Below, in pieces: positions 41,037 to 44,471 of a stretch of 44,471 nucleotides of DNA; within the stretch, counting starts at the first letter, position 1; each line of letters begins with the position of its first letter. The DNA is from Clostridiales bacterium. GTDB lineage: Bacteria > Bacillota > Clostridia > Oscillospirales > CAG-272. The notes under the pieces are model-generated. The model saw only the letters and a list, made by a program, of their open reading frames with translations, made no database searches and had not been told where the DNA came from. Position numbers and translations under genes: made by a program. The stretch is taken from contig JAAYQM010000037.1 in assembly GCA_012519315.1 (NCBI GenBank), forward strand, positions 1-44,471. The letters are read 5' to 3'.

Positions 41037-42515
41037 TTAGTCTAGCCACAAACTCGATGCTTCTAAATATTGTGTAAACAACTCGTTATAAAGACGATGA
41101 TTTTTATCATCGGGATCGAGGCGGTTTACCACTCGCACCATAGATGCCGAGGCACTGCGTAGATCGGGAAAGAGACCAGTACCCACGGCAGCCGTCATGG
41201 CGGCACCTAGGGCGGTGGAGTCCTCACATTCGAGAATTTCGACAGGGAGACCACATACGTCACACTTTATTTTGCACCATAAGGGGATTCTGCTGCCGCC
41301 GCCGGTAATGCGAAGCGTTTTAAGCACTTGTTTATCTGCCTTCCTTGCCACCTCCAGACAATGGCGCACGCTGAAAGCCACTCCTTTCATGACAGCACGG
41401 GCAAAATGTCTTCGGTCATGCATCGAAGTGAGATTTAAGAAAGCGCCCTTTGCTTTTGCGTTCCAGATTGGGGCACGTTCTCCCGAAAGATAGGGAATAA
41501 ATAGCAGACCCTCCGACCCTGCCGCCACAGAGGATGCCTCTTGAATAAGCACGTTAAAATCGGATTGGCTCGTTACGTTGTTCTTTAGCCAAAACAGAGA
41601 ATTGCCTCCCCCTTGGGTAGGACCGTATAGGATGGACAGGGTACCGGTAATGTAAGGGGGCACAGTCATCAGACCCTTGGTGTATTGTTCTTTTTCGGTA
41701 GAAATTCCGACAATCTCCGATGTTCCTGAACAGTTAAAGGCAAGGGAAGGCTTTTCAAAAACTCCGCTGCCTAGCATAGTTGCGGGGGCATCGCTCAAGC
41801 CCGTGGAGACAGGTATTCCGGCAGGGAGACCGGTTAATTTTGCTGCCCTTTGGCTCACAGTTCCCCTAAGCTCATTCCAGTGTGCAATCTTGGGAAGATG
41901 GTTAGAAGAAAAACCGAGAAAATTCAAGTAGGACTCATTGGTGGTAAAGGTCTTAAGATGAACTAGGCTTTTAAATGTCCAGGAGTCGGATTGATAATTG
42001 CCCGTCAGCTTTAGACCGATATAATCCTTCGGCTGCAATATTTTGTAGCAGCGGGCGGCGATGTTTGGTTCGTTTCGGGCAACCCACATAAGTCGTGAGG
42101 AGGTCCAGTTGGGAGAGACAGGCACATTGCTGCCGAGAATATCGAACAGTTGCCCCTCGCTATATTTTGCCCGAATCAGATCTGCTTCCACAATGGCGCG
42201 TGTATCCTGCCAAGTAATCACTTGACGCAAAGGCAGACCTTGCCGATCGACAAAGATCTCGCTGGGGGTTTGACCGGTAAGCCCGATCCCTCGGATTTTC
42301 CCCTTTATTTCGGGGTTTGCCGAAAATAGCTGCCCGAGTGCCGTAATTGTAGCCTTCCAGTAGTCCTCTGCCTCCTGCTCCACTATTCCGTTTTCCCCGC
42401 GATAAAGGGGGTATGAGCAGGTGGCTTTTCCCACCGAGACACCCTCGGGGGTAAATGCCTCAATTTTGCAGCTGCCGGTGCCAATATCGATGCCGAGAAT
42501 GTAATCGTTGCTCAT
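41037..42515 (-). CDS. FGGY family carbohydrate kinase, xylulokinase-like
   Basis: A 492-residue sugar kinase. ILGIDIGTGSCKIEAF is the N-terminal ATP-binding strand, IGLTGQTPSEIFVD and VITWQDTRA follow, with the catalytic Asp in STGLSDAPATMLGSG. The second domain has FNCSGTSEIVG, YLSGERAPIWNAKAKG and ITGGGSRIPLWCKIKCDV. Order and motifs fit xylulokinase and related FGGY kinases for pentuloses; the exact sugar is uncertain. I start at ATG 42515, 5 nt after the stop of the iclR gene, so translation is coupled; ATG 42530 would overlap. The adjacent regulator probably senses its substrate. Confidence 0.9.
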   Translation of the reverse strand: MSNDYILGIDIGTGSCKIEAFTPEGVSVGKATCSYPLYRGENGIVEQEAEDYWKATITALGQLFSANPEIKGKIRGIGLTGQTPSEIFVDRQGLPLRQVITWQDTRAIVEADLIRAKYSEGQLFDILGSNVPVSPNWTSSRLMWVARNEPNIAARCYKILQPKDYIGLKLTGNYQSDSWTFKSLVHLKTFTTNESYLNFLGFSSNHLPKIAHWNELRGTVSQRAAKLTGLPAGIPVSTGLSDAPATMLGSGVFEKPSLAFNCSGTSEIVGISTEKEQYTKGLMTVPPYITGTLSILYGPTQGGGNSLFWLKNNVTSQSDFNVLIQEASSVAAGSEGLLFIPYLSGERAPIWNAKAKGAFLNLTSMHDRRHFARAVMKGVAFSVRHCLEVARKADKQVLKTLRITGGGSRIPLWCKIKCDVCGLPVEILECEDSTALGAAMTAAVGTGLFPDLRSASASMVRVVNRLDPDDKNHRLYNELFTQYLEASSLWLD

Positions 42516-42519
42516 GATG

Positions 42520-43278
42520 TCACACCACATTATTTGAAATTATTCTTCCCGCTTCGCAGATAGACATGATAATGCTATCGATCTTTGAGAAGTTTTTGTT
42601 CATTTTGGGAATGGAAATACTGATAGACGCAACGGCGTTATTTTTACTGTCAAAAATGGGGACGCCGATACAATATCCACCAAGCTGATACTCCTCGTCG
42701 TCGATTGCATAGCCTTTTTCACGTATTCCGGCAAGCTGTTTTGTCAGCTCCGGCCATTTGTCAATGGTGTGTGGAGTATATTTTGTCAGCTTATTTACAT
42801 CAATTATCCTTTCGACATCCTTTGGATTCATAAAGGCAAGCATGGCCTTCCCCAGCGCTGTGCAATAGGAGGGAATGCGCTTTCCGATATAAGAGGGAAT
42901 CAGTGTGTTGACTATTGCCTCGCATCGGTCAATGTAAATCATTTCACCGTTGTCCATAACGGCAAGGTGAGTGTTGAGATTATATTTAAAGGAAAGTTCC
43001 CTTAAAACCTTGTGTGCCGTTTCTCTAAGATCTGTTCCCATTGTAACAAGCTGCGCCTTTTTCACAAATTTCATCCCTATACGGTAGAGCTTTGTGTCCG
43101 GGTCTCTTTCGAGATAGCCGATCATTTCTAATGATTTAAGAATAGGTACAATTGTAGTGGTAGGAATATTGCAGGCCTTCGCCAAATCCTTCATTGACCA
43201 CTTGTCGTTTTGCACTGTGAACAGGTCGATAATATAGCCTGCTCGGACGATTGATTGATTGTAGATTTCTTTTGCCAT
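42520..43278 (-). CDS. IclR-family transcriptional regulator
   Basis: A 252-residue regulator. The N-terminal winged helix-turn-helix (about 8-70) includes MKDLAKACNIPTTTIVPILKSLEMIGYLERD. The effector domain (about 85-250) has NLNTHLAVMDNGEMIYIDR, YCTALGKAMLAFM, a YAIDDEEYQLGGYCIGVPIFDS segment (two parts) and VASISISIPK, all IclR hallmarks. AAAGGCA lies 9 nt before the ATG. It is first in an operon with the FGGY kinase, behind a leader of about 280 nt. Confidence 0.94.
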   Translation of the reverse strand: MAKEIYNQSIVRAGYIIDLFTVQNDKWSMKDLAKACNIPTTTIVPILKSLEMIGYLERDPDTKLYRIGMKFVKKAQLVTMGTDLRETAHKVLRELSFKYNLNTHLAVMDNGEMIYIDRCEAIVNTLIPSYIGKRIPSYCTALGKAMLAFMNPKDVERIIDVNKLTKYTPHTIDKWPELTKQLAGIREKGYAIDDEEYQLGGYCIGVPIFDSKNNAVASISISIPKMNKNFSKIDSIIMSICEAGRIISNNVV

Positions 43279-43542
43279 AGATATTGCCTTTCGATAAAGT
43301 TAAAGTTTTATAATACTGAAAAAAACAAGGAACCGCATTGTGTATGCCTTAAAAGAAGCTGTTTTTGTCCGAAGCGGCAACATACGGTCAATGCACTTAA
43401 TACCAATGAAATGCATTTGGTTGGTTCTTTCTGGGAAACACCGGTATTGGGCACGGACATTTAATCTCCGGTATACCAACTAGCAAGACCGGTAGGGAAA
43501 CCAGCCGACGAGAAAAACAATCCTAATAGTTAGAACCTAATA

Positions 43543-43559
43543 TGAATATTAAGTATTCA
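43543..43559. promoter_or_regulatory. Inverted repeat at the IclR transcription start
   Basis: TGAATA (43543-43548) and TATTCA (43554-43559) are separated by 5 bp, directly after the -10. The position fits autoregulation by IclR. Confidence 0.45.
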
Positions 43560-43565
43560 AATGTT

Positions 43566-43594
43566 ATTATACCATTAACAAATTATTTTGTCAA
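43566..43594 (-). promoter_or_regulatory. Consensus promoter of the IclR-kinase operon
   Basis: On the minus strand, TTGACA (43589-43594), a 17-bp spacer and TATAAT (43566-43571) with a TGG extension. Confidence 0.88.
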
Positions 43595-43755
43595 TCCACG
43601 ATTTGTTATGTCCATTTCATGTAATAAGTAGGGGGATATTGGTTGCTTTGGTCGCCAAAATCCTTTAGTTAAGGGATTGTTTTATTCGGTTGTTGTGACT
43701 GTCATTATTAGTAGTCATATTCTGCTTTTTTATACGAAAAAATTTAAACAATATA

Positions 43756-43782
43756 TTGACAAGGATAAAAAAATGCTATAAT
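43756..43782 (+). promoter_or_regulatory. Promoter of the right-edge secreted protein gene
   Basis: TTGACA (43756-43761), a short 15-bp spacer and TATAAT (43777-43782) with a TGC extension. The leader is about 80 nt. Confidence 0.65.
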
Positions 43783-43867
43783 CAAATTAACCACTAAAAA
43801 AGTCGAAGTGGGTTCTAAATATTCGAATTAAATTTTTTAAAAATATAAAATTTTTAGGAGGAAAAGA

Positions 43868-44471
43868 ATGAAAAAAGCTTTGGTAATTACAATGATTATG
43901 TTGTTTGCGGTTAGCATGTTTCCTTTTTCGCTATACAGTGCTAATCCCACACCGTCCTTTATTGTTGATTTTCAATTGGACAGAAAAGCGGAAATCGAGT
44001 CAATGTCAAGCGGCGAGTACTTTCAATGCGTTGCCGAATATACCAATGACGATGTAAAAATTACCGCATCGGTTGATAATGCCAACTGGTTCTTAGGCTA
44101 TTACTGTGATTTTAATGCAGAAGAGAACAATTTTATCAAATTGAGAGTTAAAAACGAGACCCTTGGTGATACTTTTGAGGTGTGGGCATCCACCTCAACC
44201 AGCGGAAACTATCCTATACGCTTAGATCTGTGGCAATGCGAGCCAAATAGCACCCAGTATAAAGAATACATATTTGATGTTTCGGAGAATATTGGTAGCG
44301 GTGCGTGGGCAGGGAATATAAAGCGTATTCGCCTTGACTTTATTGTTGGACCGAATCCCCAAAAGGACGATGTGATTTATCTTGATTATTTTGCTGTTTT
44401 CAAGACTAAGGCCGATGCCGAGGCATTCAGCATCGATGCTTGGGAGTCAGCTAATCCTCCTGGCAATATTA
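43868..44471 (+). CDS. Secreted protein, N-terminal part, cut by the right window edge
   Basis: ATG 43868, 6 nt after AGGAGG, opens a frame that runs 201 codons to the edge without a stop. A signal peptide (MKKALVITMIMLFAVSMFPF) probably ends near SLYSA. The mature part has a beta-rich pattern, with NFIKLRVKNETLGDTFEVWAS (in two parts), IRLDLWQCEP and, near 170, IRLDFIVGP...DDVIYLDYFAVFKT. The last pattern, an Asp/Gly turn followed by IYLDYFAVF, is common at the end of carbohydrate-binding jelly-roll domains. It may be part of a large secreted glycan-degrading enzyme or a surface protein; the rest is outside the window. It is divergent from the IclR-kinase operon. Confidence 0.8.
   Translation, partial: MKKALVITMIMLFAVSMFPFSLYSANPTPSFIVDFQLDRKAEIESMSSGEYFQCVAEYTNDDVKITASVDNANWFLGYYCDFNAEENNFIKLRVKNETLGDTFEVWASTSTSGNYPIRLDLWQCEPNSTQYKEYIFDVSENIGSGAWAGNIKRIRLDFIVGPNPQKDDVIYLDYFAVFKTKADAEAFSIDAWESANPPGNI

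Larger units (their letters stand above)
43279..43867. other. Intergenic region with divergent promoters and a long leader
   Basis: Holds the IclR promoter and its untranslated leader of about 280 nt (43279-43558), an inverted repeat at its start, and the promoter of the rightward secreted protein gene. I recognise no riboswitch class and no gene. Confidence 0.55.

Noticed and set aside
40843-41049. Short minus-strand frame after the kinase gene
   Set aside because: It spans the strong terminator at 40923-40952, which real coding sequence would not do, and has no ribosome binding site.
43279-43558. Riboswitch or T-box in the IclR leader
   Set aside because: No conserved core of a class I know is visible; the leader is reported only as long and unexplained.

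Overview
The window looks like chromosome from an endospore-forming member of the Clostridia, probably an uncultured Oscillospirales-type gut or environmental bacterium. The evidence is a full-length Spo0A, a YtvI-like sporulation membrane protein, the single-chain form of PurL, zinc-ribbon forms of L28 and S18, strong AGGAGG ribosome binding sites and many TTGACA/TATAAT promoters with TGn extensions. Both edges cut through genes. I see no insertion sequence, prophage or CRISPR array.

Region 1 (1-18.9 kb) is mostly housekeeping. It holds a partial membrane protein, two AI-2E/YtvI-family permeases flanking spo0A, two lipoproteins (a ComEC-like metallo-beta-lactamase-fold protein and a cyclophilin), an esterase with a GME-fold protein, rpmB, a 144-bp nested palindromic element, an mtaB-purL operon, a upp-pseudouridine synthase-lnt-phosphoesterase run, the rpsF-ssb-rpsR operon behind a perfect consensus promoter, and a free-standing tRNA-Lys. 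A full apolipoprotein N-acyltransferase in a presumed Gram-positive spore former is worth noting.

Region 2 (19.1-28.7 kb) is an accessory carbohydrate or surface module. An AraC regulator is followed by a secreted protein with an SPxTG-like anchor, a solute-binding lipoprotein with no permease genes beside it, and two tandem endonuclease/exonuclease/phosphatase (EEP) fold proteins, one exported and one apparently cytoplasmic. A convergent Gfo/Idh/MocA oxidoreductase and sugar isomerase pair and a second, divergent AraC regulator follow. The simplest reading is sensing, binding and processing of a phosphorylated or glycosylated compound outside the cell, with sugar catabolism inside, but the substrate is unknown.

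Region 3 (28.9-34.3 kb) has a sugar-nucleotide pair (nucleotidyltransferase and galE), an arginine-tailed hypothetical protein, a FUSC-like permease, a YeiH-type exporter and a small SemiSWEET-like membrane protein.

Region 4 (34.4-44.5 kb) has a 51-codon membrane ORF ahead of a dihydrolipoyl-dehydrogenase-like flavoprotein, then a bacterial glycerol-1-phosphate dehydrogenase divergent from a DeoR regulator with overlapping promoters and repeated ATATGTC sites. These are followed by an ECF sigma factor translationally overlapped with a membrane protein carrying GLUG-like repeats, an IclR-FGGY kinase operon with a long leader, and the start of a secreted protein cut by the right edge.
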